64,000 bases of DNA from Halichondria panicea (Eukaryota; Porifera; Demospongiae; Suberitida; Halichondriidae). The stretch covers positions 5,736,126 to 5,800,125 of the forward strand of contig NC_087391.1 of assembly GCF_963675165.1 (NCBI RefSeq), written 5' to 3'. A model generated the notes under the pieces. It ran no database searches and was not told the origin of the DNA. It worked only from the letters and a program-made list of their open reading frames with translations. A program made the position numbers and the translations under genes. Positions 1 through 12,796 of the stretch are shown here, in pieces (position 1 is the stretch's first letter; the number at the start of each line of letters is the position of its first letter).

Positions 1-6
1 ACTTAC

Positions 7-2491
7 ATAGAACTCCAGTTGCTGTGCCCCTGGGCTGTACTGTAAGCAGGTGATGTCATAAGGTGTTGAGAGTCTGGGGGAGAAAGGAAACAATGTCATC
101 ATGTGATTATCTCGAGGTGAAATTTGATGCTATACACAGTGCGAACATTTCTAGCATGCCTATATAGGCACTAGGGAATATCCAGCTGTATTATTGACAG
201 TGTAATGCACAGTATCAGTTTGGCCTTTGATAATTAGGAGAATCACAAAACAGATGTGTGCTGGCTACGGACGAGTGCATTAGTCCACTTACGGTTGATT
301 GGGTGATATCCCAAAGGCACTCGAGCAGTTGAGAGCAAAGTGCTGCAATGATATCCACGCATTACTGCTAGTCTGAAAGAACTCCAGTGTGGCACGAGTG
401 GGGAGTTCTGAGGTGAAGGAAATGAACATTTTGGAGAGGGGGGTGGGGTTGGTAAAACCAAGTGTTGTCATGACAGGGGTAGCTCCCGGGTCGGACGACC
501 AAATTGTATCATCGGAATCGTCAGCCAGGAAATCCGACACTGCAGCTGAGAGTTGGAACCTGTGTGCATGCATGGCCATGGGAATTAAACGATAAATGTT
601 TTCCAGGTGTGATATTCATGGTCTATCGTCACAGATAATTGGGCAGCAAATATGTATGTAGCCACTGCAACATTCCTTGCAACACACACTTTAGTACTAT
701 GTGGTCAAATACACCAGACCTTGAACTAATGAGCCGTAAAGGGTTGAACACAAATACTTGTACATATATGTAGTTTTCCGTTGGTGTGGTAATAACATTG
801 AGGTATCGACCAACCAGCTAGTACATTCATGACTATACAGCAGGCACCACGGTTATGGTGCCAATGACTCGTGAATAAACTTATATGTACATTAAATAAG
901 GCTTGATATGAACAACACCTAATAGTCCATGAACCTGATATTGCCACTAGAAGCATCTCATGCACTAGGTCGATCAGCTGAAGTGCCTAACATCTTAATT
1001 AAGCTGCTCATTTATTGAATGCAATAGACACAGCAACTGAACACTGTATAAGGCTACCCTACACGAGTGTGTGACTTCCCTCTCCCACTATTATTGTAAT
1101 TTGATCACTAATTATTTACACAAGGATGTGTATTAAATTAATCACCTGTCAATTGTGTCAGTTGTGTTAGTCTCGTTTACACAAGTGTCCATCAATGAGA
1201 TCTCTGAGCCAGAGGGGCAAAGGCATTGCGGTAAAAATGGTTCATCTCTTGGTACAATGATTTGGTCTCCATCCATGGCCAGTGGCGGAGTATATATACG
1301 GAAATCTTGAATCAAACCAGTGAAGTTGTTTCCAACTGTAACAGAGTCCACAGACGTGCTGCTCGGGAAACCAACAGAGGTTAGTATAGTTGCTTCAGTG
1401 TCTATATGAACTGTAGCATTGGTAGCTGGCTTGAATGTGATGTGAACGGCCTTCCACACATCACTTGATTCTCCATTCATCAAAACTATCATACCATTGA
1501 AAAGTAGATCCCCACTGTTATCATAGCCAAGGATAATTGAGCTTTCTCCAAGTACAACTTCAAACAACGTCCTATAGAGCAATTATTAATCAAATTTCAC
1601 TGTGTATATATACAACCATGCATGCACTTACCCTGATTGGGACAATTCTTTATAGAACAGAGTTATAGTGTAGCCGTCACCGAGCTCTTGGGATGAGGGG
1701 TAAGAATCACTGGGGACGGAGTAGCTCTGACCACGGAATGAGATGGAGGGAGTTTCTCTGTTGGGGTGAGATTCACTGGAAAACATTAGCATCTGTGGGA
1801 AGGTAATAATAATATCTGCAGTGATTTAATTATCCCTAATATCTTACAGATGTGATAGAAATACCTTAAAGGTACTCCTACCTTAGTCTACACAAACAAA
1901 CCGCTTAAGTATGTTATGTCAGCTATAAGCATTGCACATGCAGCCCCTGGACACACTGATACAACGATGACTATGTGTGTTTGTGTGCTACAGAGTTTTG
2001 TTAGCTTGTTATCAGTGACTGACAGCATTCTCACCATGTTCCTATAATAATACTCAGTAATCAATACGGGCCGGGCAAAGTGAATAATGCTCTAGTGTAA
2101 TTAGATCTAGATACCAACTAGTGTCAGGACTAATGGGTAGATGGTACATGTTTCCACAACTAAATATCTACACTCAGAGTTTAATGAACTCTGTTGCTAT
2201 ACTATTTTAGATTTAGCTAGTGAGATTCATAATGTCACTCACCATTGCTGATGGGTTGCATTGCTGAGGTAGCAATGACTCAAACTGATTGCTAGTACAC
2301 ACATCGGGACAAGACTGGCAGGTGGAGTCTGCATACGTACAACTAACGGGACTGGTCAACATCACTGCTTGAATATTCGACACACACAGACAGAGAACAA
2401 TCAAAATAACACTCCATTTGGACCTAGCCTTAGTTCTTAGGTATTTGTTATGCAGAGGTGCATGATAACATCTAGTGGTACAGTATTCCAT
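7..2491 (-). CDS. USH2A: Usherin-like protein, N-terminal part (LamG-like + laminin N-terminal domain), cut by window edge
   Basis: Five exons on the minus strand: 2491-2243, 1792-1632, 1571-1146, 559-293 and 73-7. All have GT/AG borders and compatible phases, and the last donor lies at the window edge, so the 3' part of the gene is outside. Exon 1 carries a hydrophobic signal-like stretch (SVILIVLCLCVSNIQAV). Exons 2-3 encode a laminin-G/concanavalin-like jelly-roll (GLIQDFRIYTPPL) followed by a cysteine-rich CLCPSG segment. Exons 4-5 match the start of a laminin N-terminal (domain VI) module: an ITL-like MTTLGF strand, then WISLQHFALNCSSAFG and PYDITCLQYS. Signal peptide, LamG-like, then laminin NT is the order at the N-terminus of usherin, a very large basement-membrane/stereocilia protein with EGF-Lam and FN3 repeats further on. 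Only the first third of a kilo-residue is visible, so another laminin-NT protein remains possible. Confidence 0.72.
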
Positions 2492-2880
2492 TGTTGCTGT
2501 AGCTGTGCAGTTGAATAGCTTGCAGTCACTTGATTAGCAGAACAACAATCTTTGCCTGGTCTCAATTCTTAGCATCTCTCAAAGCACTTCAGTGAACACA
2601 GTAAACACAATAGAGTATACTCTAGTCTTGCAAGCAGTTGGGCTTCTGTAACCCTCTCTTTGAGTCAAAGGTAGCTATTATGGGGGAGTGGCTGCTCAAT
2701 GCAATGATATATGGGGGAGGGGCTGCATACTTAAAGTCTATGATGTCATGTAATTATCACATCCGCAATAACAGGAAGTCACATGGCTGGGGGGCGTGTT
2801 GGCTCAAGTCTTTGTTTGGAGCTGCACAGCACATCTCTGGGAGCTGCATTCTTCTCCTGTCTCCTGGAAATCTGCACAAG
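2492..2880. promoter_or_regulatory. Shared promoter region between usherin-like (-) and aldehyde oxidase (+)
   Basis: 389 bp separate the two divergent start codons. No TATA box stands out and no further gene is visible. An open frame running upstream of the oxidase start (from 2638) aligns with nothing known in the family, so I treat it as 5' UTR. Confidence 0.5.
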
Positions 2881-5800
2881 ATGGGAGCTGCTAGCAGTGT
2901 GCCAGTCTCCCCCCAGACCTCGGTATCGTTCTCGCTAAACGGCCATGCAGTCATGGTGGATAACCCCAGTCCCAGCCTCACGCTCAACCAATGGCTACGC
3001 TCTCAGCCCGGCCTCACTGGTACTAAGAGGATGTGTGCAGAGGGAGGCTGTGGAGCCTGTGTCGTGACAGCTACCATGCCAGACCTTGTTACTAGTAGCA
3101 TCAAGACTGTCGCCATTAACTCTGTAAATCCCAGTAGCTAGCGTTGCATTCACAGTCGTTGCATTCACAGATAAACTAGCGTTGCATTCAACTAGCATTG
3201 CATGAATCACTGCTACTCCCTCGATTCCCCTGTGCAGTGTCTGTGTCCATTGTACTCTGTTGATGGGTGGAATATAACAACAGTGGAGGGCATTGGAGAG
3301 TAAGGAAGTCTTACATCATTCAGTGTGTACTTGACTCTTGTATTCCACAGCTCCAAGCAAGGGTTCCATCCCATCCAGTCCAAGGTGGCTGAACTGAATG
3401 CCACTCAGTGTGGATACTGCACTCCTGGCTTTGTCATGTCCATGTACAGGTGAGAGTACCCAGCGTTAAATGAAGCATCTTGAACGGCCATAACGTTTAA
3501 TAGTTCCGTTGGTCCAATAACATTAATTTTATGATTTTCTGAAATCTTGGAGAGTGGTATTTCTGATGACAAATCTCAAAATTAATTTGGACCGCCAGAA
3601 CTCTAGTTTATTAGAGCCAACTCTACTCTAGATCTCAAAATACAGGGACCCAGCGTTTACTTGTCTTTGGTGTGGGTAATTTAGTGATATTCTTGCACTC
3701 TTAAATTAAGGTCCCCTCTGCTGCAGTTTGCTCAAGGCCAACCCCAAGCCAACCAAACAAGAGATAGAGGATAACTTTGATGGCAACCTGTGCCGCTGTA
3801 CTGGCTATCGTCCCATCCTGGACGCCATGAAGTCCTTCGCTGCAGAGGGAGCCACAGATGATGGCTTTGAGTGTCTGGATATTGAGGTAAGTAGCCATGT
3901 GCAGTGGGTCAATTACAGTAGGATAGCAGTAGAATAGCAGTAAGAATAGAATAGTAGACGAATTGCAATGGAATGAAGTAGAGGGTAGGAGACCTTTCTG
4001 TAGCTACAGAATACATTGTTCATCCATGCATGCAAGCTCAAGTTATGTGCAGTGTACAGATGTGTGGAAGTGCCTCATAACAGCTAGTGCATTGTCGCAG
4101 GAGCTTTCTGGAGGGGGTTGCTGTAAGGGAAGGAGCTGTGGGGGGTTGAGGAGTGGGGGGGCACAATGGTATCGGCCTCTCTCACTCACTGAGCTAGCCA
4201 GTGTCTTCAGTGAGGCCACTCAGAGCAACAAGACCGTCAAGTTAGTGTGTGGAGATACTGGAAGAGGTGAGCGGTGGTAATAGCATTCATAGGTACCCAA
4301 TAATAATCACATGGTTAGCATTGTGTGTTCACTAAACAACATTAATTACCTGCATGTACGCACAGGTGTTTTCAAGGGTTCTGAGCATTTTGATGTGTAC
4401 ATTGACGTCAAGGCTATTCCTGAGCTGTACCAAGTAGAGGTAAGCCTTGGCCCACCAATTAACCACACCTCATGGCCACACCTACTCAGGTGACTGCCGA
4501 GAGGATGCGTGTGGGCGGTGCAGTGTCACTATCGGCACTAATAGCACAGTTAATGTCCCACCAAACGCCCACCTTCCAATCACTGGCCAAACATCTCCTC
4601 AAGATTGCCAATGTGCCGGTCAGGAACGTTGGGTCTTGGGCTGGGAATCTTATGCTCACACGTAACCATGACAACTTCCCCTCTGATGTCTTCACTGTAA
4701 TGGCTGCCGCTGGAGCGACTTTGGCTGTTGGTGAGTGGGCGGTGTTGTCTTGGCAACGCTAACGTACTCCCTATTGTAGGTTTCTCCACAGCTAGTTACA
4801 CCACCATCGATCTGTGGGCCTTCTTGAAGCAGGACATGAGTAATGAGGTGACCAACCCACAGTGTGTGGGTGTGTGTGTGGGGTGTGTGTGTGTGGGTAT
4901 GGGTGTGGGTGTGTGGGTGTGTAGTGATGCCACTGTTTACTGCAGCCACAATAATTATTGCTTGTGAAAGAATGTGCCATTGCATAATATTAGCTAACCC
5001 AATATTGCCGTCCGTGTGTGGTGTGCAGATGATACTGTTCATGGATATTCCAGTTGGTGGATCTGACAGTTTCTTCAGGAGCTACAAGATCATGCCCAGA
5101 GCAGAGGTACCTATCTCCCCTCCCAGTGTACAGCACGCTCACTCATCATCACTTACACCCACTCCACCCCCACACTATTAGAATGCTCATGCCTATGTGA
5201 ATGCTGCGTTCTCAGCACAAGTGGACTCTGCTAATAACTTCACTGTCAAAGCTCCTCCAAGACTTGTGTTTGGAGGTATTGGAACTCACTCGGTAAGCTA
5301 TATCACCCCTCTCTCCCGTGCTAATGGTGTGTGTGTGTGTGTGTGTAGGTGGAGGGAACCTCAACGGCTGCTTTCCTCAATGGCAAGAGCTTAGTGGACC
5401 CCAACACACTCAAAGGTATATCATCGCCCACCACCTCTCAACATGTCAGCTACTATGTGTGTGTGTAGGTGCTCTTGAGGCTCTGAGCCAGGACCTAGTC
5501 CCTACCCCACACCCGGCGGCTGCCTCTGCTGACTACCGGAAGAACCTAGCTCTCGGATTATTCTACAAGGTAAGCCACTTGGCCACACTCACCTCCCTAT
5601 AACCACACCCTCTATAGTTCTACCTTGAGGTGATCCCTGGACACTTGTCTCCAGTAGTAGCCTCTGCAGCTGTCCCGTATGTCCGCCCGATATCGTCAGG
5701 GCAACAGAGCTATTCGACGGACCCCACTGAGTACCCCATCACTCAACCCATGCCCAAGCTCACGGCTGCTCTTCAGGTACGCCCCCCCCCTTGTGTGGGT

Positions 5801-6237
5801 GTGGTTTATCCATGTGAGGGTGTGGCTTATCCATGTGTGATTACAGGCGTCAGGTGAAGCCCAGTACACCTCGGACATTCCTGCTCTACCCAACCAGCTG
5901 GGAGCAGCCTTCATCCTCACCACTCAGGTAAGTCCGAGCTGTCATTAAGGGTGGAGTACAGCATATATAGTTGGTGGTATGGGAGGACATAGGGGAGTAG
6001 GTAGGTATTATATATAGTGCCCAAATGGTTGACTTATGAAATAATTTGCCAAAAATTGGCACGGTTGTCAGTATAGAGTGGTGTGGTGTGTGTACTATAT
6101 AGTGTGTCTAGATGTGTGTTCATTATCTGATTGCCCCCCCCTCCCTCCCTCTCTCTCTCTCTCTCTCCCTCTCTCTCTCTCTCCCTCTCTCTCTCTCTCC
6201 CGCTCTCTCTCTCTCCCTCTCTCTCTCTCTCCCTCTC

Positions 6238-6316
<79 letters not shown>

Positions 6317-6774
6317 AGGCTAATGCCACAGTGACTGCCATTGAGAGCAGCACAGCAGCCACCATGCCAGGGTTTGTGCAGGTACTAACGGCTAAGGATA
6401 TTCCAGGAAAGAACAGTTTTGTCCCCCCCAGCTCCATCATGACAGAAGAAGTGAGTGGGTCTCCCCTATACTAGTACACTCTTTGCATGTTACTCCCTGG
6501 TTGCAGTTATTCCTTGATCTGAATGAAGTGTCACAGTACGCTGGCCAGGCTGTGGGGATGGTCCTAGCTGGTAAGCCACACCCCCTTCCTACCCCCACCT
6601 CTCAGCCCACCCCCCACAGACACTCAGGAACAAGCGGATGAGATTGCATCAACAGTGACACTCCAGTACAAGAGTCAAGGAAAGCCCATACTCCACTTGG
6701 AGGACGCTATTCGCAGCAATTCCTTCTTCACTAACCCTCCAAAGGGAACCACCACTGTCGGAGACCCCACTAGT

Positions 6775-6827
<53 letters not shown>

Positions 6828-9800
6828 GGGGGGGTTTGTCGCATTGCAACCATTGAGCAGTTACAGCTGGATTGCTGCATACACACAGTCAGCTTTACCA
6901 ACTGTCATGTGCACAGGTGCCATTCAGAGCTCAGATCATGTGATAACTGGACAGATCTCTTGTGGTAGTCAATACCACTTCACTATGGAGACCCAGACGG
7001 CTGTAGTGGTTCCCCAGGAGGAGGGCTACTCTGTGTTTAGTGCAACACAGTGGACCGATAACGTGCAGAGTGCAGTGGCGGGTGTGCTAGGAGTGGGGGC
7101 AAGCTCTGTGGACGTCTCCGTCAAGAGAGTGGGAGGAGCTTACGGGTCAAAGATTACACGAGCCAATATGATTGCAGCTGGCTGTGCAGTGGGTGCTCAT
7201 GCATCACGAAGGTGGGTTAGCATTGCGAACAGGTTGATTAAGTAACTAATAACAATCCTAATTTCAAAGCATTCTCTGTAGTCCTATCATCAGACGTTGT
7301 GTGTTCTCTGCAGGCCAGTGGGTATGCACCTGGACCTGGACACTAACATGAGGCTATTGGGCAAGAGGTTCCCTTACCTAGCAACCTACCAGGTGAGACC
7401 TGCCATGGCCGTCTATCTGTCTACTAGAGCTTGAAACATTGCCTCCACTATAGATTGGGTTCAGCAAGGATGGAATGCTGAATGGTATCAAAGTGACAGT
7501 GTTCACTGATTGTGGTTGGAACCCTAATGATCATGCTCTCCCTGTTGTGACCTTCCATATTGACAATGGTGAGTATCGTGCATACTAACAGCTGCTCTGG
7601 TTTAAGTGTCCCTCACAGCCTACCATTGCCCCAACTGGGAGATCATCACTATAGCTTGCAAGACCAATACTCCTGCAAACACATCGTGTAGATCACCAGG
7701 TAAGTACTAACAAAGCTTGTGCGTGTATCCATTGTTCTCTCTTAAGGTACTCTGCCTGGTATCTTTATCATGGAGAGTATGATTGATCATGTGGCCCGCT
7801 CCCAAGGGTTGGATGTGGAGACAGTCAAGAGGGCCAATCTCTACACTCAGGGACAAGTGACACCACTGGGAATGAGTCTCAAGTACTGCACCATCTCATC
7901 TCTCTGGGACCGTAAGTGGTCCTATAGCTAGGTGACATACATCCTGTGAGGCTATTCAACTACCCCCCGCTTATAATCAATGGTTCAGACACTCTTTCAG
8001 TCGCCATAACTTGAGTTCCGTGGGTCCGATTTTAACAATTTTCTGAAAGCCTAGAAGGAGACCTTTAAAATGGTACTATCAAAGTTCATATTTGAGAGAT
8101 GACAGAATTTGCCAATTTCAGCCCAATACCATGGATTATATAGCCCATGGTTCAAAGGCGAAAAAATCAAATGGTTCAAAGGCAAAAAATGACAAATTAT
8201 GATCCCAACCAAAATTGAGATTTATATACATCATTTGAAACGTCTCTTTCTAAGCTTTCAGAAAATCAGAAAATTGTTGATATTGGATCAAGTTATGGCT
8301 GTTAAAAAAGTGTTGGGATGATATCCATCTCCACTTGCATGTACAGAGCTCTACAAGAGTGCTGATGTTGACAACAGAAAGACACAAGTGGTTGCTTACA
8401 ACAAGGTGGGTTTCTGACAACTTGTCCCTATGAACTCCTAATAATACTATTGTTACATGTACAGGCCAATCGCTGGCGTAAGCGTGGGCTGACGATGATG
8501 CCTCTGAGGTTTGGTATATCGTGGAACGGTGCACCATACACAGTCCTGGTGAGTATCTACGCTAGTGATGGCACAGTGGCCATAGTTCACGGTGGAGTGG
8601 AGATGGGACAGGGAATCAACACTAAAGTGAGGCAATCACCATTTCTGTAGAGCTATAGTGACAATGCTCCTACAGGTAGCTCAAGTGGCGGCTAAGATGT
8701 TAGGAGTACCCATTGGCTTTGTGAAGATCAAGACCTCCAACTCCCTCACCAACCCGAATGGCATGGCCACTGGAGGCAGTATTGGAAGTGAACTAAACTG
8801 TCTGGTGAGTGATTGAGTGTACATACTTTTATCATCCGGACATTGTAATTGAATGATGCATTCAATAGCTCTCAGAATTACGTTTCCAATGGTGTGTTTA
8901 GAGTTTTGTGATCAGTTGAAATCCAACAATTGGAAAGGCTAGATTTCATTGAGCGTAATTTATTATTCGTACATCTTGTGTTGGATAGGGTACCAAAAAT
9001 GCGTGTGGTGTTCTCAATGGTAGGATTCAGCCGATACGCTCCAAGAACCCTGACCTCTCGTGGCCCGATCTTGTTCAGAAGTGCTACGCCGAGGGCATCG
9101 ATTTATCAGCAAAATTCTTGTAAATGTTGTCTCACTCATAACTCTATCTTTATAGCCTCCTCTTCTCAATGATTGCAGTGTGTACGAGAATACAGAGAGT
9201 GTGTATGTGTACAATACCTGGGGAGCGGCAGTGTCCGAGGTGGAGGTGGATGTGCTGACGGGGCAGACACAGATCCTGAGAGTGGATATACTCTATGATT
9301 GTGGAGAGAGCATTAATCCAGAGATAGATATTGGACAAGTGGAGGGGGCCTTTGTGATGGGCCTGGGTTACTGGCTCACTGAGAAGGTGGAGTGGGATGA
9401 CACCTCTGGTCAGCTTCTCACTCACAACACATGGGTAAGCCCTAGCCACATGCATTATATATTTTGGTTTTGAATTTGCAACAAACACATCGCTACCTTC
9501 AATGCATGCAGGGCCCACACTATTCTCTATCTATCTGTAGGAGTACAAACCACCCTCCTCCAAAGATATTCCTATTGACTTTCGAGTGGAGCTCCTCAAG
9601 AATGCCCCAAATCCTGTTGGCATCCTCAGCTCTAAAGGTGCGTGGGTGTGTGTGTGTGTGTGACTGCATGGTGTGACATGTGTGCATGTATCATGCAGCC
9701 TCTGGAGAACCCCCTCTGTGTATGAGCTGCTCCTTGCTGTTTGCTGTCAAGAGAGCTATTGAGAGTGCCAGAGAGGATGCTGGTAACAATGACGTATTCC

Positions 9801-9924
9801 CTCTAGGTGATTGATTGCTTGTATGAGATGTGTTAGTTATGAGTGTGTTTCTGCAGTGGGGCCAGCTACAGTGGACGCTATTCAGACGGCCTGTCTGGTC
9901 AACTCAAGCCAGTTCACTCTCTAA
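2881..9924 (+). CDS. AOX: Molybdo-flavoenzyme, aldehyde oxidase-like member of the xanthine dehydrogenase family
   Basis: Thirty exons can be joined with canonical borders (2881-3123, 3238-3299, 3351-3449, 3727-3886 and so on to 9857-9924). They sum to 3804 nt, 1267 aa plus stop, near the family's usual ~1,330. Domain order is normal: N-terminal 2Fe-2S (CAEGGCGAC near residue 52), second 2Fe-2S (QCGYCTPG and NLCRCTGYRP), FAD domain (NVPVRNVGSWAGN), then the molybdopterin domains (HGGVEMGQG, SGEPPL with the catalytic Glu). Family enzymes oxidise purines or aldehydes in the cytosol. Two pocket positions are not xanthine dehydrogenase-like: the Glu of the GGFGGKETR loop is Ile here (GGAYGSKITR), and the FRGFGGPQ loop reads CRSPGTLPG, resembling plant and insect aldehyde oxidases. 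I therefore infer an aldehyde oxidase specificity. The start at 2881 is the Met just before the ferredoxin fold. Confidence 0.9.
6139..6314 (+). repeat. (CT)n tract abutting the 3' splice site of oxidase exon 15
   Basis: About 175 nt of almost pure CT runs directly into cgatag at 6318, so it serves as an extreme polypyrimidine tract for the acceptor of the exon starting at 6319. Confidence 0.9.
6778..6833. repeat. (GT)n microsatellite in oxidase intron 17
   Basis: An uninterrupted GT run ends in a G8-G9 tract, inside the intron between exons ending at 6772 and starting at 6917. Confidence 0.9.
7994..8309 (+). repeat. Palindromic interspersed repeat, single copy, in oxidase intron 22
   Basis: Starts ctttcagtcgccataacttg and ends with the near-complement agttatggctgttaaaaaag. 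Inner arms tttctgaaagcc/tagaagg and tttctaagctttcagaaaa are also inverted, around a centre with ccatggattatatagcccat. Same family as the arrays at 23,040 and 45,110. Confidence 0.85.
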
Positions 9925-10261
9925 ACTATTAGACTGCTGCCTTTATTGTGTGGAACCAATTATTTTTATAACATGTGTTTCTCTTGTATTGATAAGGTGT
10001 ACTAATTAACAAAAAATTACTGTACATGTAGTTAGTACATGTGTACATGTACTAACTACTCTTAAGTCGCGGCGACTATTGAAGCGGCTTCATTGAATGA
10101 AGGAGGACTGTTCCAATTAAACAAAAACCTGTACGGCCCGGTTGAAAAATTGAAAAGGAACAAAGGGACGTCGCATTTTTATCCAGCCGGCCGTGCTGCA
10201 AGCTTTAATTGTCATGTTGCGTGTGTCTGTTCTAGACGACTAATTGGTGCCTGTGAGAGAG
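9925..10261. other. Oxidase 3' flank and DPF 5' flank, with a short perfect hairpin
   Basis: No gene seen. Positions 10028-10059 form a 14-bp perfect stem (gtagttagtacatg / catgtactaactac) with a 4-nt loop, about 105 nt past the oxidase stop codon. It could mark the transcript end or be a chance palindrome. Confidence 0.5.
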
Positions 10262-12058
10262 ATGACTACAACTGTGGAGCCGCTGGACGTCAAGAAGTGG
10301 CATACAAGGTAGCATCTAGTCTCGCAAGGGGCGTGGCTTGCGAGACTAATCCCCACCACTACGTATATAATTTATACTGTCCTGCTATATACTTCTCTCC
10401 TTTTCAGTGCCTTCTATCGTGAGGCTGTTGACAGTGTCGTCTTATACAACTCTCAGTTGGTCCGAGATGCCAAGACAAGGCTGCCCTATGTAGACGCTCA
10501 GACTGGGATAGCTCAGAGCCGCTCTCATCTATTACACAGTCGGCTGAATCGTAAACGAGGGTTGCTTCCCGGGCAAGTGTTCTCTTACCCTCAGCGGAGG
10601 TGGCGTAGGGAGACACGACCTGTGCCTCCTGTGAAGAGAGGTATGTCAGTACTTTAGCGATTAGTACTCGTTTGCATTTTATCTGTTGAGATATACTGTA
10701 CCCCCCCCCCACAGAGCTCCCCCAGGGTGCGGAGGTGCTGACCAATGGTGGAGGAGCGTTGGCAGGAGGTGGTCTCATTCAGACGCTGGAAGGGGGTGTG
10801 GTCACTAAGAGGAGCTCTAGGATTGCCGGCATGAGTCGACCAGCTGGAATCAGCGAAGGAGGTAATTTATAAACCTCCAGAAATGTGTTTGACTAACTTA
10901 TTGATGCGTGTGTACTGCTCTGACTCTCCCTTCCTCTGGTAGGGCTGGTGGTTCCTGTGGTGGGTGGCCTGCGTAGTGGTGGGAGCAGTGTGGTGGGGGG
11001 AATAGTGAGGGAGGTCTCCATAGGGAGTGAGGTGATAGAGGAAGAGGAATCACCTGACTTGGATGCTGATTACCTGGACGACTATGACTCTGATTTAGAG
11101 GAGAGGAGATCGAGTCGTCGTAAGAGGCGCCCCCCTGCTCGTACCCGAACCCTCCCGGCAGTAGTGACCCCCAGAGCCACTCGAGGGGTTGACAGTGGAG
11201 ACAAGCCTTTCCTCTGTTCAAGTAAGTGAGACATATCTTTGAACGGAGCATACATTGATTGTAATAAAATTTGATTCCAAAGACTTCTATTTTCTAATCC
11301 CTGTACAGTTTGTAATCGCCGCTACAAGACGTCTGCCTCCCTCAAGGCCCACTGCACACAGTACCATGCTGGAGAGACTGCCCCTCCCCCTGTACTGGCT
11401 CCTCCCCCCATCCCTATGACACGTCTGCCCACCCCCCCTGAGCCAACTGGCCCCTCTGTACCTCCAGAATCCCGTCTGGCGGTACCCCTTCCCCCACCCC
11501 CCAATCTACGAGGGAAAGAGAATGCTAAACCAAATCCTTACTGTGATTTTTGTCTGGGAGACAGTGGCAAGAACAACAAGACACTCACCAATGAAAGCAT
11601 GGTCTCTTGTGCTAACTGTGGCAGATCAGGTATATAAGCTGTTGTGTACACGGTGTTCTTGTTAGCTTAGTATTCCTTTGTTATACTGACCTAGCGTGTG
11701 TCTTATCCTCTGGCCCCTCCCCTCCAGCCCACCCTTCGTGTATGCAGTTCTCTCCTGCTCTGGCTGTCATAGTCCATACCTACCGCTGGCAGTGCATAGA
11801 GTGCAAGTCATGTCATTTCTGTGGCACCTCTGAGAATGATGATCAGCTCTTGTTCTGTGATGACTGTGATCGAGGCTTCCACATGTATTGCATGAAACCT
11901 CCCATCAAAGAGCCACCTGAAGGTAGGTGTGATATATATGTCAAGGCATTAATTACGGTTGTCGTAATGGATTTCATGTTTCTGCCAGTATTAAGTGTAC
12001 ATTTGTTCGCACAGGTAACTGGAGCTGTGGAATGTGCTACAAGCAAAATATACTATGA
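10262..12058 (+). CDS. DPF: d4-family (DPF/requiem) double PHD finger protein
   Basis: Seven exons (10262-10308, 10408-10640, 10715-10861, 10943-11221, 11309-11629, 11728-11922, 12015-12058) give 421 aa. The N-terminal requiem domain is clear ([44 protein letters not shown]). A Glu/Asp-rich acidic stretch ([20 protein letters not shown]) and basic residues follow. Then come a single C2H2 finger ([19 protein letters not shown], about residues 234-255) and a tandem PHD pair from about residue 314 ([52 protein letters not shown]). DPF proteins are BAF45 subunits of SWI/SNF chromatin remodellers and read acylated histone H3 tails through the PHD pair. The C-terminus stops 14 residues into the last exon, close to the end of the second PHD finger. 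Domain order and length match DPF1-3. Confidence 0.95.
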
Positions 12059-12311
12059 ACTTTCTGAACTTTCTACACTGACTAATCTGAGTTTGGCCGA
12101 TCAATTTTATAGTCTAGTCAATGGTGATTTATGTCATTATATTGCTTTGTTGAAAGTTTGTTGAAACATGGCAGTCGTATAATTATAACACTGATACAAA
12201 TGTGTTTCATAATAGCATGTGCGGGTAGTCACCAATTCACCATTATATACACGTATTCATAAGCAAGAAGAAATGTTCTACTCATGGGTAGCTATATATA
12301 ATGATGAAGAG
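12059..12311. other. Convergent spacer between DPF and the Siva-like gene
   Basis: A/T-rich 3' flanks of two convergent genes; nothing else recognised. Confidence 0.5.
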
Positions 12312-12679
12312 TCAGTTGTGTCCTGAGAGACAGTTCAAACAGATGGCTTGTGTGTATCTCTGTGAGTAGCTGCAAGGGGGGACAGAAGGAATGTCTTGTA
12401 ACTATCAACTAGCTGTTTCACTCACTCTAAATAGTGCAGAGATGACACAGCTTCTCTTGACAGACTTGACACTGTCTAAGGCATCCATTCACTCCACACA
12501 CCTTCTCCCCACAGTGGGCACACACACACACTAGCCTTACGCCCACACCACTTGCTCCACACCGACACACCACCACCCCCTCACTATCACCCTCCCCTAG
12601 CAGCAACAGTTGGCCAGTCCTCTCTATAAATATGGTGTTGCAGTATTCAAACACACATGGATGCACAATGTCAATGGGC
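12312..12679 (-). CDS. SIVA1: Siva-like zinc-binding protein, C-terminal exons (5' exons not found; possible premature stop)
   Basis: One exon from an acceptor at 12680 (reading down) encodes NTIFIERTGQLLLLGEGD followed by a cysteine ladder (CRCGASG, CAHCGEKVCG, QCQVCQEKLCHLC). The spacing resembles the C-terminal zinc module of the apoptosis regulator Siva. A second exon, 12369-12312, follows a strong acceptor (tgtccccccttgcag) and encodes SQRYTQAICLNCLSGHN then stop, corresponding to the last Cys pair of Siva. The first exon, however, meets TAG at 12429-12427 just before an otherwise good donor (A|GTGAGT at 12426). Either the protein ends there without the last zinc ligands, an unusual donor is used, or the gene is damaged. 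No start exon could be placed with confidence; an ATG at about 12754 (MPGRGVLESD) does not join in phase. Assignment rests on the cysteine pattern. Confidence 0.5.
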
Positions 12680-12796
12680 CTATATATAATTATGTATAAA
12701 GTGTCTCACTGCATATTTCTTGCAAGTCAGACTCCAGCACTCCTCGTCCAGGCATGGTGACTGGATAGCTGATGTTATTGTGCTGCTCACACTATA

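Noticed and set aside
2638-2880. N-terminal extension of the oxidase
   Set aside because: Upstream frame shows no similarity to the family, whose ferredoxin domain starts shortly after the Met at 2881.
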